The position numbers and the translations under genes were made by a program. Of a stretch of 64,000 nucleotides of DNA, positions 17,689 through 26,223 are shown piece by piece (position 1 is the first letter of the stretch; every line of letters starts with the position of its first letter). The DNA is from Actinomycetes bacterium (GTDB lineage Bacteria; Actinomycetota; Acidimicrobiia; Acidimicrobiales; Palsa-688). The stretch spans positions 1 through 64,000 of the forward strand of contig JAKAQB010000004.1 of NCBI GenBank assembly GCA_021811865.1, written 5' to 3'. The notes beneath the pieces are model-generated. The model had not been told where the DNA came from. It saw nothing but the letters and a program-made list of their open reading frames with translations, and made no database searches.

Positions 17689-19185
17689 GTGTCTTTGAAG
17701 TCGCGAGTGTTCAATACTGCCGATGGGCGTCCAAACATCTTGATTGTAGTGAGTGACACCTTTCGTCGTGACAATATGGAGTGTTATGGCGGAGATCCCA
17801 ACCGGACGCCGGCGCTGAACCGGTTTGCAGCCGAGGGAAAGGTGTTCAAGAGGTTCTACAGCTGCTCGTTTCCCACCGTGCCGGCGCGCGCCGATCTGCT
17901 GACCGGCAGGATCGCCTTCACCAGGCAGGGTTGGGGACCGCTCGAGGCGTCGTGGGGCACCGTTGCCGAGGCGGCGACGGACGCCGGGTACAAGACGATG
18001 TGCGTGACGGACGTTCCCTTCCTAATGCGGTCCGGCTTTGGCTACGATCGCGGCTTCAGTGACTACCTGTGGGTTCGCGGGCAGCCGGACCGGCTGCATC
18101 CCGACAGCGCCGCGGACGTTGTCGGGTTGCGGCGGACGGAAGCTGACCACTGTGCTCCTGCCACCATGCGACTGGCGGCGGAGTGGATGGAGCGACAGGC
18201 CGGCCAGAAGAGGGCGACGCCGTTCCTACTCGTAGCGGATACGTGGGACCCCCATGAGCCCTGGGACGCTCCTGCCTACTACGTGCGTGAGTTCAGCAGG
18301 GAGTACGAGCAACAGGAGGTTCCATACCCGGCATATGCCAGGATGGGCGCTGCTGGAGCGGCGGCCGAGGACGTGGCGCTCGGCCGTGCCGCCTACCTTG
18401 GCAAGACGAAGATGGTGGACCACTGGATCGGGCATCTTCTCGGACGATTGGATGTGTTCGGGTTCCGTGACAACACAGTGGTGTTCTTCCTGACAGACCA
18501 CGGGTTCTACTTCGGGGAACACGGATACTTCGGCAAGTCGATCGGTTGGCGGATCGGACCTGTGACAGAGGATCGGAGCGCCGTGGGGGAGATGGGCCAT
18601 TCTCCCCTCTACGAGGAGGTGTGCCACATCCCTCTCGTCGTACGCGCCCCCGGCATCACTCCGGGGGAGATCGACGGGCTGGCATGCATCGCCGACGTCG
18701 GAGCGACGGTGCGCGACATTGTGGGTGCGGAGCCGTTGGGGGAAGGAAGGTCCCTCCTCGCCTCGGAGGGGACTGAGCTGCAAGCTCCGCGGACATTCAC
18801 CGTCACGTCGTGGCCGATGCACCTGCCGGGCGAGCGTACCCGGTCGGTGGATTCTGCAGAGCGGTCATTCAGCGGGTTCATGCCCATGACAGTCACCACC
18901 GACCGATGGTCGATGCTGTACTCGAGCGGGGAGGATCCCGTTGAGCTCTATGACCTCTGGCACGATCCCACACAGGCGTCCGATGTCGCCGAGGCTCATC
19001 CGGAGGTTGTGGGCGAGCTGCACGGCCTGTTGGTCTCCTTCCTGGAGGATGCCTCCTGCCCCGCCGCCTACTTGGCGCCCCGGTCGGTGTTGCCCCCGCG
19101 ATTCGCCGCAACGGACGGTGCCGCCAGCGGTCACGACGGGCTGGTTGTGACGCCCCGGGGCGAGGACTTGGCGGCGGATGTCTGA
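17689..19185 (+). CDS. Sulfatase-fold hydrolase with Thr in the nucleophile position
   Basis: Alkaline-phosphatase-superfamily protein of 498 residues. The N-terminal metal site (VVSDTFRRDN, Asp23) and the later DHG motif (Asp270-His271) are as in sulfatases. The active-site signature reads T63-V-P-A-R67 followed by LLTGR; classic sulfatases have Cys or Ser at position 63, which is converted to formylglycine. Threonine cannot be converted, but it serves as direct nucleophile in phosphodiesterase and phosphotransferase relatives. GTG 17689 is chosen because AGGAGG lies five bases before it; an upstream ATG (17581) would add a repetitive, non-conserved tail. It is the last gene of the GntR-ABC module. 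No signal peptide is seen, so it probably acts on the compound after import. Confidence 0.85.
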   Translation: MSLKSRVFNTADGRPNILIVVSDTFRRDNMECYGGDPNRTPALNRFAAEGKVFKRFYSCSFPTVPARADLLTGRIAFTRQGWGPLEASWGTVAEAATDAGYKTMCVTDVPFLMRSGFGYDRGFSDYLWVRGQPDRLHPDSAADVVGLRRTEADHCAPATMRLAAEWMERQAGQKRATPFLLVADTWDPHEPWDAPAYYVREFSREYEQQEVPYPAYARMGAAGAAAEDVALGRAAYLGKTKMVDHWIGHLLGRLDVFGFRDNTVVFFLTDHGFYFGEHGYFGKSIGWRIGPVTEDRSAVGEMGHSPLYEEVCHIPLVVRAPGITPGEIDGLACIADVGATVRDIVGAEPLGEGRSLLASEGTELQAPRTFTVTSWPMHLPGERTRSVDSAERSFSGFMPMTVTTDRWSMLYSSGEDPVELYDLWHDPTQASDVAEAHPEVVGELHGLLVSFLEDASCPAAYLAPRSVLPPRFAATDGAASGHDGLVVTPRGEDLAADV

Positions 19186-19335
19186 GACGGCCGGCTGCGT
19201 GCGTGGCCGGTGACATCTCGTGCCGACGCCGTCCCCAGGGGTGGGAGGAGGAGGTGCGCGACCGCCACGTTGGATCGTGCACGGTGCCTCTCCTGGCTCC
19301 CGCCGGTGGGGTGGTCGGCTGTGGCGGGGTGAGCT

Positions 19336-20181
19336 TCAGGCGCCGGCGGCGTGGCGGACCGCTCCGAGCAGGGCCGGCACGAAGCGGTCGGCGGACTCGA
19401 CGCAGGCGCGGTGGTTGGCTTCTACCTCGAAGACCCGGGCTCCCGGGATGGCACTGGCGAGGGCGCGCTGGCGCGGCGGTGGGACAGTGCGATCCTCGGT
19501 CGTGACCACAACGGCCGTCGGGCGGTCGACCTGCGAGACCCAGCGGGTGGCGTCGTAGGCGGCTGTCGCTGCGCCGGCCTGCACGAAGGCGACGGGGCTC
19601 CCGTACGAGCTCTCTGCCGCCACCCACGGTGCGACGGTGCGGGGCCCGCCGCCGGAGCGGCCCAGGCGGCGCAGGCCCTCTTCCCGCAGGGCGGCCGGTA
19701 CCGTGGCGAGGACCAGAGACAGGCCGATGCCGAGGGCCTGCATGGCGGCAGGCGGGAGCGTGCCGGCCCCGAGCCGGGCGGCGGTGGCGCACAGGACCAG
19801 GCCGCGCACGACGTCGGGATGGCGGCGCCACAGGAGCTGGGTGACCGGCCCGCCCATGGAGTAGCCGGCGGCGACGACCGGGCCGGTGCCGAGGAGGTCC
19901 ACGAGGGCGGCCGTGTCGTCGGCGCAGTCCTCGAGCGTGAAGGGCTTGAGCGAGCGGATACCCCGGCCGTGACCGCGGTGGTCGATGGCGACGACCCGTG
20001 CCTCGCGGGCGAGCGGCCGGAAGCAGCGGCACCAGGTCAGGGCGGCGGTGGAGGTCCAGCCGTGGAGGAGGACCACCGTCGGCGCGCCCGGGCGCGGGCC
20101 GCTGTCCCACAGCCACGCCCTGCCCCGGCGGGGGATGGCGATCCAGTCGCCCGGTGGGAGCGGCGGCCGGACGTCAACCAT
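19336..20181 (-). CDS. Alpha/beta-fold hydrolase
   Basis: 281 residues. Oxyanion motif LLHGW (38-42), nucleophile elbow GYSMGG (Ser108) and a C-terminal His region (EANHRACVES) give an intact catalytic triad, with an acidic residue near VVTTEDRTVP. Closest by eye to 3-oxoadipate enol-lactonase/esterase-like hydrolases, but the substrate is not predictable. ATG 20181 is preceded seven bases upstream by TACCGT, implying a leaderless single-gene transcript. It converges on the sulfatase-like gene; the 150-base gap holds no strong hairpin. Confidence 0.85.
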   Translation of the reverse strand: MVDVRPPLPPGDWIAIPRRGRAWLWDSGPRPGAPTVVLLHGWTSTAALTWCRCFRPLAREARVVAIDHRGHGRGIRSLKPFTLEDCADDTAALVDLLGTGPVVAAGYSMGGPVTQLLWRRHPDVVRGLVLCATAARLGAGTLPPAAMQALGIGLSLVLATVPAALREEGLRRLGRSGGGPRTVAPWVAAESSYGSPVAFVQAGAATAAYDATRWVSQVDRPTAVVVTTEDRTVPPPRQRALASAIPGARVFEVEANHRACVESADRFVPALLGAVRHAAGA

Positions 20182-20347
20182 GACCGGGACGGTACCGTCA
20201 CAGGCGCCGCCAGCGGCTGGCGAGCATGGAGACGGTCCTGCTGCGCGCCGACGGCCCGCCCTGAGGGGTGGGGCGGGCCGTCGGGTGCCGGGGGGACGGG
20301 TGCTCGGCGGTGGGTCCTACGGCGGCGGATTGTCGAGCGGTGGGCTC

Positions 20348-20860
20348 TCAGGCGGTGGCGCCGCTGCCGGCCAACTCCTCCTTCTGGCCCTCGGGGGCCG
20401 GCATCGACGTGGCGTCGATGGTCGGCGCCGCTGTGGCGCTCACGCCGATCGACACCTGGACGGGCTGGGGCGGCGAGTAGGCGCCCACGACCCGGACGGT
20501 GAGGACGCCGGCGTCGTAGGACGCCGCCAGGCTCTCCGGCCCGACATGGTCGGGGAGCCGGAACACCCGGCGGAAGCTGCCGTACCGGCGCTCCCTCACG
20601 CTGCCGCGCTGGATCTGGGCATCGTTCTGCTGGCGCCGCTCGCCCCGGATCACCAGGTGGCCCTTCTCCACCTCGACGGTGACATCGCGGGTTGGATCGA
20701 GCCCCGGCAGTTCGACCGCCACGACGGCGTCGTCACCGTCGCGGAAGACCTCGGAGGCGGGCGTCCAGCCTTGGGGCCGATCCGGCTGGTTGCCGAAGAC
20801 GGTCCGGACGAGTTGCTCGACGTCAGCGAAGGGGTCTTGCCAGAGGTTGAGCGTGGTCAT
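20348..20860 (-). CDS. Hsp20-family small heat-shock protein
   Basis: ATP-independent holdase of 170 residues. The alpha-crystallin domain spans about 36-132, with VVAVELPGLDPTRDVTVEVEK and the C-terminal beta-strand signature ASYDAGVLTVRV; a C-terminal extension without a clear IXI motif follows. The upstream region has a GGAGAACC ribosome site, a TATACT -10 and an inverted repeat resembling the HspR operator, consistent with heat or stress induction. Confidence 0.93.
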   Translation of the reverse strand: MTTLNLWQDPFADVEQLVRTVFGNQPDRPQGWTPASEVFRDGDDAVVAVELPGLDPTRDVTVEVEKGHLVIRGERRQQNDAQIQRGSVRERRYGSFRRVFRLPDHVGPESLAASYDAGVLTVRVVGAYSPPQPVQVSIGVSATAAPTIDATSMPAPEGQKEELAGSGATA

Positions 20861-20898
20861 GAGGTTCTCCTCTCACACCGAAGAAACGTACGGTAATG

Positions 20899-20931
20899 AG
20901 TATAGCAAAGCCTCAGTCGTTCTATATCAAG
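20899..20931 (-). promoter_or_regulatory. hsp20 promoter with HAIR-like inverted repeat
   Basis: On the minus strand TATACT (20904-20899) is a near-consensus -10. Directly upstream, CTTGATA-N7-ACTGAGG (20931-20911) resembles the HspR operator HAIR (CTTGAGT-N7-ACTCAAG): five of seven positions match in each arm. The position over the -35 region would block polymerase. This AT-richer patch stands out from its surroundings and overlaps the end of the upstream gene. Confidence 0.5.
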
Positions 20932-21526
20932 TTTCTTGCTCGGCGTGATGAGACGAGGCCCAGGCCGCGGCGTCGCGTGCCAGTCCGGGGTGGTAACGCC
21001 AGCGCAGGAGCTGGCGTTCGGTCGCCTCCTCGTCCTCGCCCAACTCGACGAGGCTGAGAGCGAGCTGCCGGCACCGGCGGCGCAGATCCTCCTCGGGCAC
21101 CTCGCGCTCCGCTTGCTGCCAGCGATGATGCGCCTCTTGCAGGGCAGGGGGCAGGCGATCGGCGTATCGGGCCGGCAGTGGGGGAACCCGCCGGCGGACG
21201 GCCAGCTGCGCCTCGCCGGTCCCCATGGCCATGTTGAACTGCACCATCCTGTTGACCGTCCGCAGGAAGGCCCCGCTGCGGCCGGTGCTGTCGCCGAGAC
21301 CGAGCGCCCGGGCAGTCTCGAGCAGCGGCAGATCGAAACCGGCGGGCTCGGCGTCGAAGCCCGCCGCCAGCCGCCGCAGCAGCCAGGTGGTGCTCGGTCC
21401 GAGCACGCCGAGCCAGAACTTCTCGACGTAGGGCGAGCGGGGATCGAAGCCGAGCCGATCGATGACCTCGTCGGCCCATGGCGTGATGCGGAGGCGATCG
21501 GTGGTGAACGTCAGCAGCGGAGGCAT
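20927..21526 (-). CDS. Conserved actinobacterial hypothetical protein
   Basis: 199 residues, soluble, mostly helical, rich in Arg/Leu/Ala, no signal peptide or membrane segment. The segment DPRSPYVEKFWLGVLGPSTTWLLRRLAAG looks strongly constrained and I have an impression of similar uncharacterised actinobacterial proteins, but no function is known to me. It is followed 66 bases later on the same strand by hsp20, which has its own promoter. ATG 21526 is six bases downstream of TAACAT, so the message is likely leaderless. Two ATCTCATG repeats overlap this promoter. Confidence 0.75.
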   Translation of the reverse strand: MPPLLTFTTDRLRITPWADEVIDRLGFDPRSPYVEKFWLGVLGPSTTWLLRRLAAGFDAEPAGFDLPLLETARALGLGDSTGRSGAFLRTVNRMVQFNMAMGTGEAQLAVRRRVPPLPARYADRLPPALQEAHHRWQQAEREVPEEDLRRRCRQLALSLVELGEDEEATERQLLRWRYHPGLARDAAAWASSHHAEQET

Positions 21527-21527
21527 G

Positions 21528-21545
21528 ATCTCATGTTATCTCATG
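21528..21545. promoter_or_regulatory. Paired ATCTCATG direct repeat at a start codon
   Basis: ATCTCATG occurs at 21528-21535 and 21538-21545, one helical turn (10 bp) apart. The pair covers the -10 (TAACAT on the minus strand) and the bases just before the ATG of the 199-residue protein. It is therefore a plausible repressor site. No palindrome is present within each half. Confidence 0.45.
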
Positions 21546-21586
21546 CAGCTCCGGCTGTCAACTGCCGGCCGGTTGCCTCGTTTCGC

Positions 21587-21883
21587 TCACCAGGCTCCCC
21601 GGTGGACCTGGTCGGTGAGCGGCCGGCGCGGCCGTGAGCGCGCCGACGACCCGGGGCGTTCCCCGGGCTCGGGCCAGCCGAGGACGACGGTGCCGAGGGG
21701 CAGCCGTCGGGGGGGAACCCCTAAGGCCGCCATCGTCGAACGAGGATCGGCGTGGAGTCGGAGGAACGCCGCGCCCGCCCGGGCGGCCCGCGAGTTCACC
21801 CGGTCGACGACCTCCGGCGCCACCGGCCGGTCGAGGAACCGGCGGCGCATCCGCCGGCGGGCGAGGAGCTCGTCGAGTTGCAC
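21587..21883 (-). pseudogene. Nitroreductase remnant with internal deletion
   Basis: 98 codons. The N-terminus (QLDELLARRRMRRRFLDRPVAPEVVDRV) is the start of an FMN-dependent nitroreductase, and the C-terminus (MAALGVPPRRLPLGTVVLGWPEP...RRPLTDQVHRGAW) is the end of the same family. About 90-100 residues that should lie between them, including most FMN-binding and dimer contacts, are missing. Only a short junction (NSRAARAGAAFLRLHADPRS) joins the two. Family members are about 190-210 residues. The frame is still open, so it is either a recent in-frame deletion or a shortened protein; loss of function is more likely. GTG 21883 gives the typical start. Confidence 0.65.
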
Positions 21884-21953
21884 CAGCAGAGGTTCGCATG
21901 CCCGGGAATGTCGACCCAGGAGGTAATGTTTCTGCTCGGAGAGAGGAGAGCGC

Positions 21954-23135
21954 ATGCCGAGCTTCCGTGACCTGCTGAAGTCGACCAAGGAGCGCATCCG
22001 CGAAGTCGACACCTCCGAGGCCGCCGCCGAGGTGGCCGAGGTGGGCACCGTCGTCATCGACGTGCGAGAGCCCGACGAGTACGAGCAGGGCGCTCTCCCC
22101 GGGGCCGTCCACATCCCCCGTGGGCACCTGGAGAGCCAGGTCGAGGGGCGCATCCCCGACCGCTACGCCCACATCGTGGTCTACTGCGCCGGCGGTACCC
22201 GCAGCGCCTTCGCTGCCGACACGCTGACCCAGCTCGGGTACGCCGACGTGGCATCGATGGCCGGGGGCTTCAACAAGTGGAAGGACGAGGGACGGCCGTG
22301 GCGGACGCCGGCGGTGCTGTCGCCGCACCAGCGCAACCGCTACCAGCGCCACCTCCTGCTTCCCGAGGTGGACGTGGCCGGCCAGCAGAAGCTGCTCGAC
22401 TCCAAGGTCCTCCTCATCGGCGCCGGCGGCCTCGGCTCCCCAGCTGCGCTGTACCTGGCCGCCGCTGGTGTCGGCACGCTCGGCATCCTCGACATGGACG
22501 TCGTCGACGCGTCCAACCTCCAGCGCCAGATACTGCACAACCTCGACCGCATCGGCGAGCGCAAGGTCGACTCCGCCAAGAAGACCCTCACGGCCATGAA
22601 CCCCGACGTCGACGTCGTCACCTACGACGTGCGCCTCGGGGCCGACAACATCCTCGGGATCTTCGCCGGCTACGACGTGGTCGTCGACGGGACCGACAAC
22701 TTCCCGACCCGCTACCTCGTCAACGACGCCTCCGTGAAGCTCGACATCCCGGTGGTGCACGGGTCGATCTTCCGCTTCGAGGGTCAGGCGTCGGTGTACA
22801 TGCCGCACCACGGTCCCTGCTACCGCTGCCAGGTGCCCGAGCCCCCGCCGGCCGAACTGGCCCCGTCGTGCGCCGAGGCGGGGGTGCTCGGTGTGCTGCC
22901 CGGCATCATCGGGTCCGTCCAGGCGATGGAGACGATCAAGCTCCTCCTCGGCATCGGTGAGCCCCTCGCCGGCCGCCTCCTGGCCTACGACGCCCTCGAC
23001 GAGAGCTTCCGGACCTTCCGGGTCAACCGGGACCCAGGTTGCCCGGCGTGCTCCATCCCGCCCGAGCAGCTCGTCATAGCCGAGTACGACGAGCTGTGCA
23101 TGCCGCACCCGATCGCCCCCCCGCCTGCTGCGTAG
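21954..23135 (+). CDS. Rhodanese-MoeB/ThiF fusion (sulfur-carrier adenylyltransferase)
   Basis: 393 residues: rhodanese domain (about 15-118, active-site loop Cys78-AGGTRS) followed by an E1-like adenylyltransferase domain (about 120-390) with ATP motif GAGGLGS (156-162), catalytic [10 protein letters not shown] cysteine region, and zinc pairs CYRC and CPAC. Such proteins adenylate the C-terminal glycine of ThiS/MoaD-type sulfur carriers and pass on sulfur from the rhodanese cysteine. In the well-known MoeZ/Uba4 layout the rhodanese is C-terminal; here it is N-terminal. GAGAGGAGAG precedes the ATG. The partner carrier is not in the window. Confidence 0.9.
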   Translation: MPSFRDLLKSTKERIREVDTSEAAAEVAEVGTVVIDVREPDEYEQGALPGAVHIPRGHLESQVEGRIPDRYAHIVVYCAGGTRSAFAADTLTQLGYADVASMAGGFNKWKDEGRPWRTPAVLSPHQRNRYQRHLLLPEVDVAGQQKLLDSKVLLIGAGGLGSPAALYLAAAGVGTLGILDMDVVDASNLQRQILHNLDRIGERKVDSAKKTLTAMNPDVDVVTYDVRLGADNILGIFAGYDVVVDGTDNFPTRYLVNDASVKLDIPVVHGSIFRFEGQASVYMPHHGPCYRCQVPEPPPAELAPSCAEAGVLGVLPGIIGSVQAMETIKLLLGIGEPLAGRLLAYDALDESFRTFRVNRDPGCPACSIPPEQLVIAEYDELCMPHPIAPPPAA

Positions 23136-23235
23136 GGGCACCTGGGAGCGGCGGCCGCAGTTGTTCTTCACCGAGCCCTGCCTGCCCGGGGTGCGACGGG
23201 GGGCCACTGCGGCGAGCACCGTAGGCTCTGGGCCC

Positions 23236-24819
23236 ATGGCCAGCGACGAGCGCCGCACCGATTCGGGCATAACCATCCGTCCGGTTTACCGGGCGGCGGA
23301 TCTCGCCGGGTGGGACCCCGCCGAGCGTCTCGGCGAGCCGGGCCAGCCGCCGTACACCCGCGGCATCCACCCGACGATGTACCGCGGCCGGCCGTGGACG
23401 ATCAGGCAGTACTCCGGGTTTGGCACGGCCGAGTCAACCAACGAGCGGTGGCGGCTGCTGCTCGCCGCCGGCGGCACGGGCCTCTCGTGCGCGTTCGACC
23501 TGCCGACCCAGATGGGGTACGACTCGGACCACCCGCTGGCGCTGGGCGAGGTGGGTCGGGTCGGCGTCGCGATCGACTCCATCGACGACATGCGGGTCCT
23601 GCTCGCCGGCCTCCCCCTGGACCAGGTGACGACGTCGATGACGATCAACGCCACCGCCGCCATCCTCCTGCTGCTCTACCAGCTCGTGGCCGAGGAGAAC
23701 GGGGTCGACCCGGCGCGCCTCGGCGGCACCATCCAGAACGACATCCTGAAGGAGTACGTGGCCCGGGGCACCTACATCTTCCCGCCCCGGCCGTCGATGC
23801 GGATCGTGACCGACACCTTCGCCTACTGCCGGCGGCACCTCCCATCGTGGAACACGATCTCCATCTCCGGCTACCACATCCGGGAGGCCGGTTCCACGGC
23901 CGTGCAGGAGATCGCATTCACCCTCGCCAACGGCATCGCTTACGTGCAGGCCGCCGTGGGCGCCGGCCTCCCCGTCGACGAGCTCGCCCCCCGCCTGAGC
24001 TTCTTCTGGAACGCCCACAACAACCTCTTCGAGGAGGTCGCCAAGTTCCGGGCAGCGAGGCGGATGTGGGCGCGGATCATGGCGGAGCGGTTTGGGGCGA
24101 CCGACCCGAGGAGCCTGCTGCTGCGCTTCCACGCGCAGACCGGCGGCTCCACGCTCACCGCCCAGCAACCGGAGAACAACATGGTGCGGGTGACCCTGCA
24201 GTCCCTCGCCGCCGTGCTGGGCGGGACCCAGAGCCTGCACGCCAACGGCTTCGACGAGGCGCTCGGGCTTCCGACCGAGCGAGCGGCGCGCATCGCCCTG
24301 CGCACCCAGCAGATCATCGCCAACGAGTCGGGGGTCGCCGACACCGTCGACCCTCTCGCCGGCTCCTACTTCGTCGAGACCCTCACCGACGCCATCGAGG
24401 CAGCGGCGTGGTCCTACCTCGACAAGATCGATGGGATGGGTGGTGCGGTGGCTGCCATCGAGGCCGGCTACGTGCAACAGGAGATCGAGCAGGCCGCCTA
24501 CGAGCACGCCACCGCCGTCGACCGGGGCGACAAGGTGGTCGTCGGCGTGAACCGCTTCGGCGACGGCGAGCCGACGACCGCCGAGGTGTTCCCAATCGAC
24601 CCGTCCCTAGAGGACCACCAGATCGCCCGGGTGCGCCAGACACGGGCCTCGCGTGACGGCGGCGCCGTCACCGCTGCCCTCGCCGACGTGGCGGCCGCCG
24701 CCCGCGGCACGCAGAACCTCCTGGTGCCGATGAAGGAGGCGCTCCGGCGCCGTGCCACGCTCGGCGAGATCAGCGACGTCCTCCGGGAGGAGCTCGGTGT
24801 CCACAGCGCCGCGCGCTGA
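23236..24819 (+). CDS. Methylmalonyl-CoA mutase large (substrate-binding) chain
   Basis: Adenosylcobalamin-dependent isomerase chain of 527 residues: the TIM-barrel domain only, ending at ELGVHSAAR before any cobalamin-binding domain (no DxHxxG), so a separate B12-binding small subunit is needed. Substrate residues point to methylmalonyl-CoA: Tyr59 (TIRQYSGF) and Arg177 (KEYVARGTY) lie 118 residues apart exactly like Tyr89/Arg207 of the Propionibacterium enzyme; isobutyryl- and hydroxyisobutyryl-CoA mutases have Phe/Gln or Ile/Gln. ATG 23236 follows TAGGCT by eight bases. It overlaps the next flavoprotein gene by 23 bases and lies near the acyl-CoA carboxylase and biotin ligase genes. Confidence 0.92.
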   Translation: MASDERRTDSGITIRPVYRAADLAGWDPAERLGEPGQPPYTRGIHPTMYRGRPWTIRQYSGFGTAESTNERWRLLLAAGGTGLSCAFDLPTQMGYDSDHPLALGEVGRVGVAIDSIDDMRVLLAGLPLDQVTTSMTINATAAILLLLYQLVAEENGVDPARLGGTIQNDILKEYVARGTYIFPPRPSMRIVTDTFAYCRRHLPSWNTISISGYHIREAGSTAVQEIAFTLANGIAYVQAAVGAGLPVDELAPRLSFFWNAHNNLFEEVAKFRAARRMWARIMAERFGATDPRSLLLRFHAQTGGSTLTAQQPENNMVRVTLQSLAAVLGGTQSLHANGFDEALGLPTERAARIALRTQQIIANESGVADTVDPLAGSYFVETLTDAIEAAAWSYLDKIDGMGGAVAAIEAGYVQQEIEQAAYEHATAVDRGDKVVVGVNRFGDGEPTTAEVFPIDPSLEDHQIARVRQTRASRDGGAVTAALADVAAAARGTQNLLVPMKEALRRRATLGEISDVLREELGVHSAAR

Positions 24820-26182
24820 CCGCCACGTCCGCCTCGTCGTCCTCGGCGGCGGCCCGGGTGGGCATTCGGCAGCGTCGACCGCCGCCCGCCTCGGCGCCGA
24901 GGTGGTGCTGGTCGAGAGGGACCTGATCGGCGGGGCCGCCCACCTCTGGGACTGCATCCCCTCCAAGACCATGATCGCGACGGGCGGAGCGCTCAACTTC
25001 GCCCGTCGCATCACCGGCATGGGCCTCGAGCACCTCGACGCCCACCTCGACCGGGCCGCACAGCGCCAGCGGGTGGATAGCATCGAGCACCGTCTCAACG
25101 CCCAGGTGGAGCAGCTGCTCACCAGCCAGGGCGTGCGCATGCTCCGCGGCGAGGGGCGGCTGAAGGGCCCCCACGAGGTCGTTGCCGAGACGGCGACTGG
25201 CGTCGAGGAGCTCGAGGCCGACGCCATCGTGATCGCCACCGGCACCCGGCCGCGGGTCCCGGACTGGGCCACCACCGACGGCGACCGGGTCCTGACCACC
25301 CGCCAGGCGTACCCGCCGCCCACCGTACCCGAGCACCTGGTCGTCATCGGGTCCGGGGTGACAGGCGTGGAGTTCGTCCACATGTTCTCGTCGTTGGGCT
25401 CGAAGGTCACCCTCATCGTGTCCCGCCAGCAGGTGCTGCCCTACAAGGACCCCGAGGTCGCCGCCGCCCTCGAGGACAGCCTGTTGAGGCGCGGGGTCCG
25501 CCTGCTCAAGGGTGCCCGGGCGGAGATGGTCGAACGAACCGGTGACGGCGTCGCCGTCGCCTGCGACGACGGCCGTACCGCCCTCGGCAGCCACGCCCTG
25601 TTCTGCATAGGGTCGATCCCCAACAGCGAGGGCCTGGGCTTGGAGGCGGCCGGCGTCGAGGTCAACCGTGGCGGCTACGTGGTCGTCAACCACCACTGCC
25701 AGTCCAACGTCGCGCACATATACGCCGCCGGTGACGTCTCGGGGAAGCTCCCGCTCTCGTCGGTGGCGTCGATGCAGGGCCGCAAGGTCGCCGAGCACCT
25801 GATGGGCCTGCACACCCGCGAGCACCACCACATCGACTACGACAAGGCGGCCTCCGCCATCTTCACCGAGCCGGAGATCGCCGATGTCGGCCTGGCGGAG
25901 GCGGAGGCCTTCTCGAGCGGGCGGAAGATCCGCGTCACCAAGGTTCCGTACGCGTCGACGGCCAAGGCGCTCATCAACGACGACCCGGGCGGGTTCGTCA
26001 AGATCGTCTCCGACCCGGTCACCGGTGTCGTGCTCGGCGGCTCCATCGTGGGGCGTCACGCCGCCGAGCTGATCTCGGTCATCGCCGTCGCCGTGACCGC
26101 CCACCTGAAGGTCAGCGACATCGTCGAGAGCTGCCTGGTGCACCCGACGCTCTCCGAGGCGCTGGCGGACGCGGCCGAGTAG
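24797..26182 (+). CDS. LpdA-like NAD(P)H oxidoreductase lacking the redox disulfide
   Basis: 461-residue pyridine nucleotide-disulfide oxidoreductase-family flavoprotein: FAD motif GGGPGG (17-22), NAD motif GSGVTGVEF near 190, C-terminal dimerisation domain from about 350. In true lipoamide dehydrogenases the active site is GGTCLNVGC; here it is GGAAHLWDC, so the first cysteine is Ala48 and only Cys53 remains. The C-terminal His-Glu pair of lipoamide dehydrogenase is also not evident. Mycobacterial LpdA (a quinone reductase) likewise lacks the disulfide. GTG 24797 overlaps the mutase gene by 23 bases, implying coupling. Confidence 0.85.
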   Translation: MSTAPRADRHVRLVVLGGGPGGHSAASTAARLGAEVVLVERDLIGGAAHLWDCIPSKTMIATGGALNFARRITGMGLEHLDAHLDRAAQRQRVDSIEHRLNAQVEQLLTSQGVRMLRGEGRLKGPHEVVAETATGVEELEADAIVIATGTRPRVPDWATTDGDRVLTTRQAYPPPTVPEHLVVIGSGVTGVEFVHMFSSLGSKVTLIVSRQQVLPYKDPEVAAALEDSLLRRGVRLLKGARAEMVERTGDGVAVACDDGRTALGSHALFCIGSIPNSEGLGLEAAGVEVNRGGYVVVNHHCQSNVAHIYAAGDVSGKLPLSSVASMQGRKVAEHLMGLHTREHHHIDYDKAASAIFTEPEIADVGLAEAEAFSSGRKIRVTKVPYASTAKALINDDPGGFVKIVSDPVTGVVLGGSIVGRHAAELISVIAVAVTAHLKVSDIVESCLVHPTLSEALADAAE

Positions 26183-26223
26183 GTAGCCAGGCGACCGTGC
26201 TCCCGCCGGCGACGGGGGCGCTG

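Noticed and set aside
24797..26182. Dihydrolipoamide dehydrogenase
   Set aside because: The first active-site cysteine is alanine (Ala48), so lipoamide chemistry is not possible; an LpdA-like oxidoreductase fits better.
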